Origin: Peredibacter sp045999315 | GTDB lineage: Bacteria > Bdellovibrionota > Bacteriovoracia > Bacteriovoracales > Bacteriovoracaceae | Reading direction: 5' to 3' | DNA length: 64,000 bases | NCBI RefSeq assembly: GCF_045999315.1 | Contig: NZ_CP174607.1 | Coordinates: 3,100,001 to 3,164,000 of the forward strand | In this document: positions 41,858 through 50,845 of the stretch, piece after piece | Position numbering within the stretch: the first letter of the stretch is position 1 | How the letters are laid out: each line of letters starts with the position of its first letter | The notes under the pieces: generated by a model | What the model saw: the letters and a program-made list of their open reading frames with translations, nothing else | The model's database searches: none | Told to the model about the DNA's origin: nothing | Made by a program: the position numbers and the translations under genes

Positions 41858-42018
41858 TAACGTCCACCCGGTTGTTGCACGCGCATGGTTTCCACTTGTT
41901 CCTGCATTTGCTGTTGGCCATAGGCCCTCTGCGCGTCTCCGCCGGAATCCCAGTCTTTTCTTTCATGTGAAGCACAACCTAAAACTAAGAATGCGGTCAT
42001 AATAATGAAGTGTTTCAT
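41854..42018 (-). CDS. Small lipoprotein (54 residues)
   Basis: A short frame with a strong Shine-Dalgarno (GGAAGGAG, 8 nt before the ATG at 42018). It encodes a lipoprotein: hydrophobic TAFLVLG then the lipobox Cys15 (LVLGC), followed by a 39-residue hydrophilic tail rich in Gln, Arg and Gly (QQQMQEQVETMRVQQPGG). It shares its stop region with the O-methyltransferase gene (CTAA). Function is unknown; it is the type of small envelope lipoprotein often missed by gene finders. Confidence 0.72.
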   Translation of the reverse strand: MKHFIIMTAFLVLGCASHERKDWDSGGDAQRAYGQQQMQEQVETMRVQQPGGRY

Positions 42019-42186
42019 GACAAAACTCCTTCCGATTCTTTTATTTTATATGGCTTCACTGCTCGCTTCATATAAATTCTCAATGAAGCATGTCTCACTC
42101 ACCTAATCACTCGGACATAATTTAGTTTTATTATATTTTCATTAAACCATTCCCCTCATTTAATTTGATTGGAATGGAGGTCTCTT

Positions 42187-42591
42187 ATGAGATTAACTGA
42201 GTTTGTCGTAGTCGTTGTGGCCGCACTTCTCTTTCTCATCCCGACCATGAGGCAGGAGAACCGACCACTGGAACGTCAGGAGCAAGAAGAGGCCCCCATG
42301 GAACAGGTGATGGAAGAATCCAATACCTTTAAGATCACCTATGAAGTTCAAAAACCAGAAGAAGAAAGTGTCGCCGACATTATCTGGATGAAGAAGGCGG
42401 CGGAAGTGGCCCAAGATGAAGGCATTCCCTACTTTAATGTGCTAGAGCAGCACACGATCAAACGATTCAATCAGGCCTATAATATGGAGCTTTCCGTAGT
42501 GGAAGGTGTGATTCAATTGGATAGAGACCCCATGAGGGCCGAATTCGATGCTAACGAGATTGAAAGCCTGGTCCTCACTGACTCTCCCTAG
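42187..42591 (+). CDS. Membrane-anchored hypothetical protein
   Basis: ATG 42187 has GGAGG upstream; an earlier TTG at 42169 is rejected. The 134-residue protein has one N-terminal hydrophobic anchor (EFVVVVVAALLFLIPT), a Glu-rich spacer, then a small domain with WMKKAAEVAQDEGIPYFNVLEQHTIKRF and ending in acidic residues. The small domain weakly recalls CC0125-type envelope proteins. Function unknown. Confidence 0.62.
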   Translation: MRLTEFVVVVVAALLFLIPTMRQENRPLERQEQEEAPMEQVMEESNTFKITYEVQKPEEESVADIIWMKKAAEVAQDEGIPYFNVLEQHTIKRFNQAYNMELSVVEGVIQLDRDPMRAEFDANEIESLVLTDSP

Positions 42592-42658
42592 TCTCTACAA
42601 CACGTTGTAAATTTTACCCCGGCCTCGGTCTAATTGTAGTGCCGGTGTAAAAATGACT

Positions 42659-42664
42659 TACCAT
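42659..42664 (+). promoter_or_regulatory. -10 box, candidate leaderless promoter of the permease operon
   Basis: TACCAT ends 6 nt before the ATG at 42671; a possible -35 is TTGTAG at 42634-42639. It supports the downstream ATG over the one at 42653. Confidence 0.42.
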
Positions 42665-42670
42665 GTGTCC

Positions 42671-43870
42671 ATGAACAATACGTCCATCCTCCATTTCGCC
42701 CTAAGGTCGATCATTCGGCAGAAGTCCCGAAATGCGTTCATTATTGTTATTGTTTGTCTGACCAGCATTTTCTCACTGTTTACGGCCAGTCTCTTCGAGG
42801 GAAAAAACCATCAACTTAAAAACAGCATCATCGAAACTGAGACCGGCCATTGGCAGGTCCTAGATCGTGGTTTCTTCGATACCCAAGATCCCCTTAATCC
42901 GGAGGTCCTGGACCACAAACTTCTGAAGAAATTAAAACCCTATAAAATGACCCCTGAACTTCTCTTGAAGGCCACCATCCTTCATCCCGAGGGTTCTCAG
43001 GAACTGACTTTGATTGGGATTGAACCTGAATCCCATGAAAAGGTTTTCCCTCTTAAGGCCCATGTCACGGGTACCTGGCCCATCCCGAAAGAGAACCGAC
43101 GAACAGTGGTGATTGGCCGGAAATTTGCCGAAAAACTTAAACTCGCAATCGGTGATGATCTTGTGATCACCTATCAAGACAAGAGTAACGCCATTTTAAA
43201 CGAGGCCCTGACTGTCATTGGCATTTTTAATAAATATGGCCCGGGCTTTGAGGGCCACAATGCCTATGTGCGGAATGAAGTCATTCAGGACCTCTTGAGT
43301 CTTGCGGACGCAAGGTCTTTTCATCGAGTGATCTTAAGGCCCCAGGACGTGAAAGTTCCGCCGGTCATTAAAAACAAAAATCTCGTGTTGAAATCTTGGA
43401 ACAATCTCTATCCCGAGTTAAACGTCATGATGAAGTTTCATGATGGAACAACCAGGGCCCTGATTGTTTTTATGCTGGTGATTGCTTTTGTTTCTATCAT
43501 TACACCGATCAATATCCTCTGGGACGAAAGAAAAGAAGAAGTAAAACTTCTTCGCACCTTAGGCACCAGTGATAAGACCATTTTCCTCTTGGGTGCTTGT
43601 GAGGCGATCACGATCATTGGAATTTCATTATTTTTAAGTGTCTTAATCTGGGGTCTTCTCCATTTTTTAAGCATTCAAAAAGGACTTGATTTTACTCTCT
43701 TGGGTGAGCAGCAAGTGGTGCGAGAAGGAATTCAAATTTCTCCTCTGGTCTTCCCGGTCATCAACTGGTTGAATGTTACGTTGATTCTGACTTTTCAGGC
43801 CGTGATTATTTTTGCCAGCAATTATTTTTGTGTGAAGAAAATCGTGAAGAAGGAAGTCATTGATGCCTGA
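42671..43870 (+). CDS. FtsX/LolE-type ABC transporter permease
   Basis: A 399-residue membrane protein of the MacB/LolCE permease type: an N-terminal helix (about 17-38) after ALRSIIRQKSRNA, a large periplasmic domain (about 40-260), and three C-terminal helices (about 265-285, 320-345, 370-385) with the conserved DERKEEVKLLRTLGTSDKTIF coupling segment between the second and third. It overlaps the next permease gene by 11 nt. No ATPase gene is adjacent, so the heterodimer would use one encoded elsewhere. Confidence 0.86.
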   Translation: MNNTSILHFALRSIIRQKSRNAFIIVIVCLTSIFSLFTASLFEGKNHQLKNSIIETETGHWQVLDRGFFDTQDPLNPEVLDHKLLKKLKPYKMTPELLLKATILHPEGSQELTLIGIEPESHEKVFPLKAHVTGTWPIPKENRRTVVIGRKFAEKLKLAIGDDLVITYQDKSNAILNEALTVIGIFNKYGPGFEGHNAYVRNEVIQDLLSLADARSFHRVILRPQDVKVPPVIKNKNLVLKSWNNLYPELNVMMKFHDGTTRALIVFMLVIAFVSIITPINILWDERKEEVKLLRTLGTSDKTIFLLGACEAITIIGISLFLSVLIWGLLHFLSIQKGLDFTLLGEQQVVREGIQISPLVFPVINWLNVTLILTFQAVIIFASNYFCVKKIVKKEVIDA

Positions 43871-45044
43871 GAAATACTTCCTCTTAAAAGTGGCACTCCG
43901 AAATCTCGGTCGTCATCCTCGTCGAACGATACTCCTCATTCTTGGTATTGCACTTGCCAATGCCCTGACTCTTTGGATCCTGACCTTCCGTCAAACCACA
44001 TTTAAGACCATGATGGACAACATCTTGGGGATGAAATATGGCCAGGAGCAGATCACTGCACCTGAGTATTACGATTTTGATAAAGGGAGCATTAATCCGT
44101 TTAAAATCATTCACAAGGATTCTATTGAGAAGCTTCCCCACACTTATACTTTGAGAACTCAAGGAGTGGTTCTCCTCGCTAGCCAGAAAAACGCTTTTCC
44201 CATTCTCATGAATGGCTACGATATGAAACGAGAGCTCGAACTCTCGCGCCTTTCAACGCTTCTAAAAAAAGACTTTAAGTTTCAGCATAAGTTCCCACTC
44301 ATTCTGGGAAAACGCCTGGCCCTCGCTCTGGCGGTCCATGAGGGCGATGAAGTGGCGGTGATCGGGCAAGCGGTAGACGGATCGGTCGCCAATGAACTCT
44401 TTACTGTTGAGAAAATTTTGGATCTGGGTGGTGGAGAATTTGAGAAGACTTTTGCCGTGACGGATCTGGCGAGTATGCAAGAATTTCTTTCGATGAGTCC
44501 TGATCAGTATCACCTCCTCGTGAACTTTGGGGACCCGATTCAAGGCGCCTCTCTCTTAGAAAAGGTCCAGTGGCAAAAACTTCTGCCGCAAATTGCTTCG
44601 AGTTCAGGATTCATGGACCGCTTCACAAAATTTTATGCCATCTTCTTTGCTCTTGTGGCGGGGATTGCCATGGCCAACACTCTTTCTCTCTCGTTTCTTG
44701 AGCGCGTGAAAGAATACAAGATGACCACCATCATTGGTGCACCACCAGCATGGATCAGAAAATCCATTGCTCTGGAGATTTTTCTGGTCTCAGTCACGGC
44801 CCTTATCATAGGGAACATCGTGATGCTCACTTGTATTGGCATCTTCAATATCATTCCGCTTAATTTATCGCTTTTAACCGGTGGGACCCAAATAACAATG
44901 GGCGGGATACATCTTTCTCAAGACATGTATCTTAACTTCTATGGATGGGTCTTTCTTTCTTGTAATGTGTTTTTGATTATCACTCTCATCATCGCGTCCT
45001 TCTATCCGCTTCGGATTGTGTTAAAGAAGAGCCGGACGGAATAA
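43860..45044 (+). CDS. FtsX/LolE-type ABC transporter permease
   Basis: A 394-residue permease with the same layout as its neighbour: ALRNLGRHPRRTILLILGIALANALTLW at the N-terminus, a periplasmic domain, then helices at about 258-280, 305-330 and 355-385, with LERVKEYKMTTIIGAPPAWIRKSI as coupling segment. The two probably form a heterodimer that moves a lipoprotein or envelope substrate. The first gene overlaps it by 11 nt. The transglutaminase-elicitor-like gene follows 70 nt later with its own Shine-Dalgarno. Confidence 0.86.
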   Translation: MMPEKYFLLKVALRNLGRHPRRTILLILGIALANALTLWILTFRQTTFKTMMDNILGMKYGQEQITAPEYYDFDKGSINPFKIIHKDSIEKLPHTYTLRTQGVVLLASQKNAFPILMNGYDMKRELELSRLSTLLKKDFKFQHKFPLILGKRLALALAVHEGDEVAVIGQAVDGSVANELFTVEKILDLGGGEFEKTFAVTDLASMQEFLSMSPDQYHLLVNFGDPIQGASLLEKVQWQKLLPQIASSSGFMDRFTKFYAIFFALVAGIAMANTLSLSFLERVKEYKMTTIIGAPPAWIRKSIALEIFLVSVTALIIGNIVMLTCIGIFNIIPLNLSLLTGGTQITMGGIHLSQDMYLNFYGWVFLSCNVFLIITLIIASFYPLRIVLKKSRTE

Positions 45045-45114
45045 AGGTTTTCTTTAGTAGTGAAGTGCAGACGGTCTTTTCTAGATTTATTCGCAATTCA
45101 CCTGGAGGTGTCTT

Positions 45115-46182
45115 GTGAAAAGGATTTCAAGACTCATCGCCTTCTTGTCTCTCACTAATGTGGCCCTTGCTTCGACCTCGGACATGAAGATGGCGTGGGA
45201 AAATATCTCCGATCCTGAAATCATGAGCTATTTTTTTACTCGAACCTTTCGTGACCTTCCACTTAAAGGAGAAGTCGCTCCTTCAAAGAAATACTGGTCA
45301 GGAGATTACTGGGCCCTTCGAAATGGAAACATTAACTACCGCTGGTTTGCAAAGAAAAAAATCGGCTGGAACTTAAGATCTCCCACCAAAGAAGAGGCCA
45401 TGCGAATGACCATTCCGCAACTGGCGGAACTCGCCCCTTCTGAAAAGTACGATCTCTTCACTGGAAAATACAATTATCCACTTCGCGAAGAAGTTTATCG
45501 CCGTGCCGATCCAGAGGCCGAAATCTGGGAAGGAATGTGTCACGGCTGGTCTCCGGCCACCATGAACCATGAAGAACCAACACCAAAAGTCATGCGTAAT
45601 CCCGACGGCATCGAAATTCCTTTTGGCTCTTCCGACATTAAGGCCCTGGTGAGTTACTACTATGCCTACGGTTTCCAAACACCGACGGTCTATCAAATGG
45701 GACGACGCTGCTTCAAAGGCGGCTTTTTAAACTTTGATCATGATTGCAAAGATGACATGAATGCCGGCGCTTTCCATATTGTCCTTACCAACCGTATAGG
45801 AATTGATGGAAAAGGCTTTGTCGCCGATATTCAGCGCTATAAAGAGGTCTGGAACCATCCGATCAACAAATACTCATCGGTCATCGTCGATGAATACGGG
45901 GCCGATAATGATGCGGCTCCGGGAGCAGTGAAAACTCTTCAAATCAGAACCACCATCACCTACGTGGATGAAAACGGCCATGACTGGCAACCGGTTCGAG
46001 GAACTCAGAAGCAACACGAGAAGACCGCCAATTATGAATATGAAGTTGAACTGGATGGGTTTGGGAAAATTGTGGGAGGTAAGTGGCTCTCGAAAGCAAG
46101 ACCGGACTTCTTGTGGCTTAAAACGAAGGCCCAAAAATTTGAAGGATCGCTTTCTCGATTGGGTGAACTCTTGAACGATTAA
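45115..46182 (+). CDS. Secreted transglutaminase-elicitor-like protein
   Basis: A 355-residue protein starting at a GTG with GGAGGTG upstream. A signal peptide (1-20) precedes a region like the transglutaminase-elicitor family (PF16683) known from oomycetes and scattered bacteria: WEGMCHGWSPA with nucleophile C142, FGSSDIKALVSYYYAYG, GAFHIVLTNR with H221, and FVADIQRYKEVWNHPI with D238. The Cys-His-Asp order is that of transglutaminases. It could crosslink or deamidate proteins outside the cell, for instance in prey or in the host-derived bdelloplast (inference). A strong terminator follows. Confidence 0.75.
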   Translation: MKRISRLIAFLSLTNVALASTSDMKMAWENISDPEIMSYFFTRTFRDLPLKGEVAPSKKYWSGDYWALRNGNINYRWFAKKKIGWNLRSPTKEEAMRMTIPQLAELAPSEKYDLFTGKYNYPLREEVYRRADPEAEIWEGMCHGWSPATMNHEEPTPKVMRNPDGIEIPFGSSDIKALVSYYYAYGFQTPTVYQMGRRCFKGGFLNFDHDCKDDMNAGAFHIVLTNRIGIDGKGFVADIQRYKEVWNHPINKYSSVIVDEYGADNDAAPGAVKTLQIRTTITYVDENGHDWQPVRGTQKQHEKTANYEYEVELDGFGKIVGGKWLSKARPDFLWLKTKAQKFEGSLSRLGELLND

Positions 46183-46186
46183 TCAA

Positions 46187-46222
46187 AAAGAAGGTCAGGG
46201 CAGAAGACCCTGACCTTTTCTT
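46187..46222. terminator. Bidirectional rho-independent terminator
   Basis: A perfect 8-bp stem GGTCAGGG/CCCTGACC (46193-46200 with 46208-46215) with A-rich and T-rich flanks lies between convergent stops. Confidence 0.88.
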
Positions 46223-46224
46223 CA

Positions 46225-46662
46225 TTATAAATGAATCACAACTTCGCTAACTTCTCCGCCTTTCACTAAATCAAAATTTACATTGTCGTCTTTAATAAAT
46301 GTTGATTCTGAATCACAGTGTCCGAGGTCGACCACATGAATTTTCACATCGCCGCGCTTAGGAACAATGTAGTTATCAAGAAGAAGAGTTTGCGGAACAG
46401 AATGACGATCAATCATAAATTTTTGTTTTGATACGCATTCATTCAGAACTGTAGTACCATTGATGTCGACACGTGATTTATCCGGGAAGACCTTGCCGTT
46501 AAGCATGATTTTCCAGTTAACACTTGAAAGACAGTTAACGTCTTCGCAAATAGGGTCAACTTGTGTGCTGATCTTTGATTTGCTATCTTTGCCACCACAG
46601 CTGGCAAGAGTAAGAAGAAGGGCCGAAGCGAGAACCATGCTGGTTTTTTTTCGAATGTCCAT
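46225..46662 (-). CDS. Lipoprotein of unknown function
   Basis: ATG 46662 follows AAAGGA by 7 nt; an earlier ATG at 46680 has no such site. The 145-residue protein has a lipobox (LLTLASC, Cys at about residue 22) and a mature domain with four further cysteines (PICEDVNC, NECVS, GHCDS), probably two disulfides. Predicted mainly beta strands. The family is not recognised. Confidence 0.72.
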   Translation of the reverse strand: MDIRKKTSMVLASALLLTLASCGGKDSKSKISTQVDPICEDVNCLSSVNWKIMLNGKVFPDKSRVDINGTTVLNECVSKQKFMIDRHSVPQTLLLDNYIVPKRGDVKIHVVDLGHCDSESTFIKDDNVNFDLVKGGEVSEVVIHL

Positions 46663-47001
46663 GAATTGATCCTTTTTCAAAAGTTGATAACCGCGCGGGA
46701 GATTATTTCCAAAAATTTTGCATTGAAAAGGAACTATGAGATGCCCGCATGGATTGACTTACTGACTTGGCCCAGAACACAAATTTCACGAAGTCTGCTT
46801 GTTACTGAAGCTGTGTAAAGATAACTTTGTCTCTGGCCAAAATTTTCCTCTGCAACTTTTGAATTCCATTACGTAGAAATACTTAGTATGGTTAAAGTAA
46901 ATGATGCTAACAGATTTCATTACAAGTTTATTACAAATAGCTGGTCACATTGAAGTCATACCCTAGCTAGTGAATAATGAAATGATAACGAAGAGAGAAA
47001 A
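46663..47001. other. 339-nt intergenic region before the porin gene
   Basis: AT-rich, with no plausible reading frame. The only structure I see is the tandem 11-mer at 46916-46937. The left part holds the Shine-Dalgarno and promoter region of the minus-strand lipoprotein gene. Confidence 0.6.
46916..46937 (+). promoter_or_regulatory. Tandem 11-bp repeats, candidate PHO box
   Basis: TTCATTACAAG and TTTATTACAAA follow each other directly (9 of 11 identical). An 11-bp period is that of PhoB sites. They lie about 65 nt before the start of a phosphate-porin-like gene. Confidence 0.42.
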
Positions 47002-48192
47002 ATGAAAAAAGTTGTACTGGCCGCTCTAATGGCCTCGTCACTTCCGACGATGGCACAAGTTCTAGATCCCGCAGGGATGAACACCTATTTTAATGAAGGT
47101 GTGCATGTAGAATATAAACCCCTTCACTTTAAGACCCGTTTCCGTTTTCGTATGCAAAACCGTTTTACATACGAGACCCAAGATACTGAGGACCTATCGG
47201 CAAAAATCGCGGATTTCAACGTAAGACGGATGCGTTTACGTCTGGATGGTACGGTCTGGGACCCTCGTCTTCTTTATCGTATTCAACTTTCTTTTACTCG
47301 TGGAGATATGGATTTTGACCGCACTCAGTATCCGAATATTCTTCGTGATGCAGTCGTGGGTTGGAGACTTTCTGATACGGCCACAGTTTGGTACGGGCAA
47401 ACAAAACTGCCTGGTAACAGACAACGTGTGACTTCATCTGGATCTCAACAGCTGGTTGATCGCTCCATCGTCAACGCCACCTTCACTCTTGATCGTGACT
47501 TGGGTGCCCAGTTCTATCAACGCTGGGGAGAGGACAGACCTTTTTGGTTGAAACTCGCCGTTTCAAACGGAGAGGGCCGCGCCACTGATAACAAAGACAA
47601 TGGTCTTTCCTACACTGGTCGCGTGGAATGGTTACCACTTGGCGCCTTTAAAGATGAAGGGGACTATTTTGAAGCGGACCTTGCCCGCGAACTCGCTCCT
47701 AAATTTTCTATCGGTGCCGTTTTCAACGCCAACAAGAAAACCACTCGCCCTGGTGGCCAGCTAGGAACTCAGTACACAACTCCGGGTCTTAATCGCGATC
47801 TTCAAACCTGGTTCATTGATGCTCTCTTTAAGCACCGTGGTTTCTCTTGGAGCTCTGAATACGCCAACCGTTGGGCCCATGATCCGGTCTTTATGGATGG
47901 AACAAAAGAAGTCACAGTCTTCAAAGGCGAAGGTATTACCACTCAAGCCGGCTACCTTTTCGATAACAATATCGAGCCTTCTGTTCGCTATTCACAACTT
48001 TTCGCGGACAAAGAATCCCAGGCGGGTTCTGCCAACAACCAGAAGGAATATACTCTAGGTCTATCGAAGTATTTTAACCGTCACACAGTTAAGGTTCAGA
48101 CCGATCTGTCGTATGACGAGTTATCAAACTCAGTGAAAGACACTTACAGAAGCTACTGGGTCTACCGACTTCAGCTTGAAATCGGAATCTAA
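47002..48192 (+). CDS. OprO/OprP-type phosphate-selective porin
   Basis: A 396-residue protein with a signal peptide (1-18, TMA-QV) and a 16-strand-like barrel. The N-terminal FNVRRMRLRLDGTVWDPRLLYRIQLSF and WYGQTKLPGNRQRVTSS are typical of the OprO/P (Porin_O_P) family, with the Arg/Lys-rich strands that line an anion channel. It ends in an amphipathic strand (YRLQLEIGI), though without a terminal Phe. It would take up phosphate or polyphosphate. Upstream 11-bp repeats may place it under phosphate control. Confidence 0.87.
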   Translation: MKKVVLAALMASSLPTMAQVLDPAGMNTYFNEGVHVEYKPLHFKTRFRFRMQNRFTYETQDTEDLSAKIADFNVRRMRLRLDGTVWDPRLLYRIQLSFTRGDMDFDRTQYPNILRDAVVGWRLSDTATVWYGQTKLPGNRQRVTSSGSQQLVDRSIVNATFTLDRDLGAQFYQRWGEDRPFWLKLAVSNGEGRATDNKDNGLSYTGRVEWLPLGAFKDEGDYFEADLARELAPKFSIGAVFNANKKTTRPGGQLGTQYTTPGLNRDLQTWFIDALFKHRGFSWSSEYANRWAHDPVFMDGTKEVTVFKGEGITTQAGYLFDNNIEPSVRYSQLFADKESQAGSANNQKEYTLGLSKYFNRHTVKVQTDLSYDELSNSVKDTYRSYWVYRLQLEIGI

Positions 48193-48249
48193 CCCACCGC
48201 TTCATTAATGATTTGTTAATAATATTTTAAAAGTAGGTAAAGACTAGGC

Positions 48250-48255
48250 TAGAAT
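48250..48255 (+). promoter_or_regulatory. -10 box, candidate leaderless promoter of the kinase pair
   Basis: TAGAAT ends 6 nt before the GTG at 48262. No Shine-Dalgarno is present. Confidence 0.5.
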
Positions 48256-48261
48256 TTGTAA

Positions 48262-50844
48262 GTGAATAAATTTGAATCTCAACATTCATCACTTACCTAT
48301 AAGGGCCTGGTCTGTTTATCTATAACGGCCCTGTATTTTATGTTGGGTTGGTCGGGCATTCAGCTCGCCACCATCAACGCTAATTCTTCACCCATCTGGA
48401 CGGCCTCAGGACTCGCCATTGGGGCCATGATTCTTTTTGGAAGATGGGTCGCTCCGGCCATTTTTTTAGGCGCCTTTTTAACCAATCTCATGGTCGGTAC
48501 ATCCACCATCGGACTCTTCACCATTTCCACCGGAAATATGTTGGAGGCCATTGTTGGTAGTCAGCTCATTCTGTGGATTTCTAAGAAAAACTTTTTAAAA
48601 AATTATTCAGAGTTTTTTTCGATCTCCATAGGAGCAGTATTTGGAAGTATGGTGAGTGCGACCTTCGGTGTTGTTTCACTTTACTATTTTGGAACAATTC
48701 CCAGCAGTGAAGTCAGCTACACCTGGTACACCTGGTGGAGTGGTGATTCCATTGGTATCTTGCTGGTCCTTCCCCTCTTTATGGAGCTTTATTCTAAGAA
48801 GCTCGATCCCTACAACATCTCTTGGAAAAAATTCACCTTAGGTGTTCTGATTTGTTTGTTCATGCTCTTCATCACCTATTTGGTGTTCGTGAAGGGCTTT
48901 AATCAGGCCTTCTCATGGGCGCTTTGTCCGTTTTTCATTTTGATTGGTCTGACCCTAGGGCGCCTGGTTTCAAGGACCATTCTGATTGTCATTGCCTTTG
49001 CTATCGTTGTTCTGACCACAGTAGGTTTTGGGCCATTTGAATATGGCAGTCTTAATCAAAATCTTATCTATTCTCAGAGTTTACTTTTTAGTTACGCTTT
49101 CTCTATTTTGTTTGTTCGTCCCTTCAAAACAAACTTCACCGTGGGCCCCAAATTTATCCTGGGAAATCTTATTGGATGGTTCTCACTTTTTATCATCACC
49201 TACATGGTTTCGAATGCTGAAAGACGACAGTTAAAAACTGATTTTAACCGCATGGTGGAAACGGCCCTTGATTCAGTGATCAGCACAACAAACCAGTATG
49301 ATCTTCTACTCAGTAGCAGTAAGGCCATTTTTCTCTTAAAACCGGAAATTACCGCCACAGAGTGGAAAGAGTATATTCATTCAATGCAAATTGGCTCACG
49401 CTATGATGCTATCAATGGATTAAGCGTCATCCGTCAGGTCCCGAAAAAAGATCTGGAAAAATTTAAAGAAGAAATGGCGAGAAAAGGTCGGCCAAATTTC
49501 CAGGTTAAAACTATTAATTCAGAATATGCCGAGCAATTTGATGACTATCTTCTTATTGCCTATTTAGAGCCTGAAGAGAGCAATCATGGGGCCATAGGCC
49601 TTGATGTTGGTAGTGATAAAAACCGTCGTGAAACAGCCTGGAAGGCCAAGCGTCTTAATGAGACCATCTCAACTGATCCCATCTATCTGGTTCAGGATAA
49701 GCTTCATCGGATTGGCTTCACGATCGTGCAACCCATTCAGGACAAATCCGGAAATTTTATGGGCTGGGTGGGCGCTCCTATTATCAGTACCGTGTTTTTC
49801 TCAAAGGCCCTAAAACCTTTTTCACAAGTTCTAAGAACCAAAATAAAAGTGAAGGGCCAGCTGATTCATATTGAAGACCCAGACAGTGCTGAACATCCCT
49901 TCAAGCAAAGTGAATACACCATTAAAAAGACCGTCAATATTTATGGTCTGCCCCATGTGTTTGAGTTTTATCCAAGAGCTCCTTTTTTTATTAGAAATAC
50001 CGGGACCGCGGTGGCCCTAGCTCTTCTTATGAATCTCTTCATGCTTTTTATCGTAAGCTTTCTTCTGGAACAAATTACATTCGGTCAAAAGGCCGAGGCC
50101 CTGGTAAATGAGCGCACCAAAGAACTTGAAGTCAGTAAGATGCAGCTCATTCATTCTTCAAAAATGGCCTCCCTTGGTGAGATGGCCAGCGGCATGGCCC
50201 ATGAGATCAACAACCCTCTGACCATTATCCTGGGTAAAATTCAAGTCATTACTCTTATGCTGGAGGAACTGGAAATTCATCATCCGTCCATCTTTGAAGA
50301 GATCAATAAAATTAAAACCACCACCGATAGGATCGGCAAAATTGTGAAAGGTCTTCGGACTTTCTCACGGGGATCTTACAACGATCCATTTGAATTTGTT
50401 CCACTGGAACGAGTCGTAACTGAGACGCTGGATCTTTGTGCGGAGAAATTTCGTGCCACCGGCATTGAATTAAAGATTGAAGACATTCCTCCCGTCTCCA
50501 TTATCTGCCGCCCAAGTCAAATTTCTCAGGTCCTTCTCAATCTCTTTAACAATGCCTATGATGCCATTGAGGGCCTGGAAGAAAAATGGATTCAACTAAG
50601 CTTTGAAGTCATAAAAGATAACCGAATCTTGATCATTGTGACTGATAGTGGACATGGCATACCTTCGGAAGTCGCGGAAAAGATCATGGAACCATTCTTT
50701 ACAACTAAAGATGTTCGTCGAGGCACGGGCCTTGGTCTTAGTATTGCTAAGGGAATCATTGAGGCCCATGGCGGAAATATCTGGCTGGATATGGAAAACA
50801 CGCGCACGAGATTTATTATTGAACTGAAGACCAGAGAAAGCTGA
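48262..50844 (+). CDS. MASE1/CHASE sensor histidine kinase
   Basis: An 860-residue kinase with GTG start. Residues about 15-300 form a MASE1-like membrane sensor of roughly eight helices (GLAIGAMILFGRWVAPAIFLGAFLTN, YTWWSGDSIGILLVLP). A periplasmic CHASE domain follows (about 315-590, IGLDVGSDKNRRETAWKA, VQPIQDKSGNFMGWVG), then one helix, a coiled coil and the kinase core with H647 in SGMAHEINNPL, FNNAYDA, DSGHGIP and GTGLGLSIA. All boxes are intact. It is followed after 1 nt by a CHASE-type protein with a degenerate kinase. Confidence 0.92.
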   Translation: MNKFESQHSSLTYKGLVCLSITALYFMLGWSGIQLATINANSSPIWTASGLAIGAMILFGRWVAPAIFLGAFLTNLMVGTSTIGLFTISTGNMLEAIVGSQLILWISKKNFLKNYSEFFSISIGAVFGSMVSATFGVVSLYYFGTIPSSEVSYTWYTWWSGDSIGILLVLPLFMELYSKKLDPYNISWKKFTLGVLICLFMLFITYLVFVKGFNQAFSWALCPFFILIGLTLGRLVSRTILIVIAFAIVVLTTVGFGPFEYGSLNQNLIYSQSLLFSYAFSILFVRPFKTNFTVGPKFILGNLIGWFSLFIITYMVSNAERRQLKTDFNRMVETALDSVISTTNQYDLLLSSSKAIFLLKPEITATEWKEYIHSMQIGSRYDAINGLSVIRQVPKKDLEKFKEEMARKGRPNFQVKTINSEYAEQFDDYLLIAYLEPEESNHGAIGLDVGSDKNRRETAWKAKRLNETISTDPIYLVQDKLHRIGFTIVQPIQDKSGNFMGWVGAPIISTVFFSKALKPFSQVLRTKIKVKGQLIHIEDPDSAEHPFKQSEYTIKKTVNIYGLPHVFEFYPRAPFFIRNTGTAVALALLMNLFMLFIVSFLLEQITFGQKAEALVNERTKELEVSKMQLIHSSKMASLGEMASGMAHEINNPLTIILGKIQVITLMLEELEIHHPSIFEEINKIKTTTDRIGKIVKGLRTFSRGSYNDPFEFVPLERVVTETLDLCAEKFRATGIELKIEDIPPVSIICRPSQISQVLLNLFNNAYDAIEGLEEKWIQLSFEVIKDNRILIIVTDSGHGIPSEVAEKIMEPFFTTKDVRRGTGLGLSIAKGIIEAHGGNIWLDMENTRTRFIIELKTRES

Positions 50845-50845
50845 C

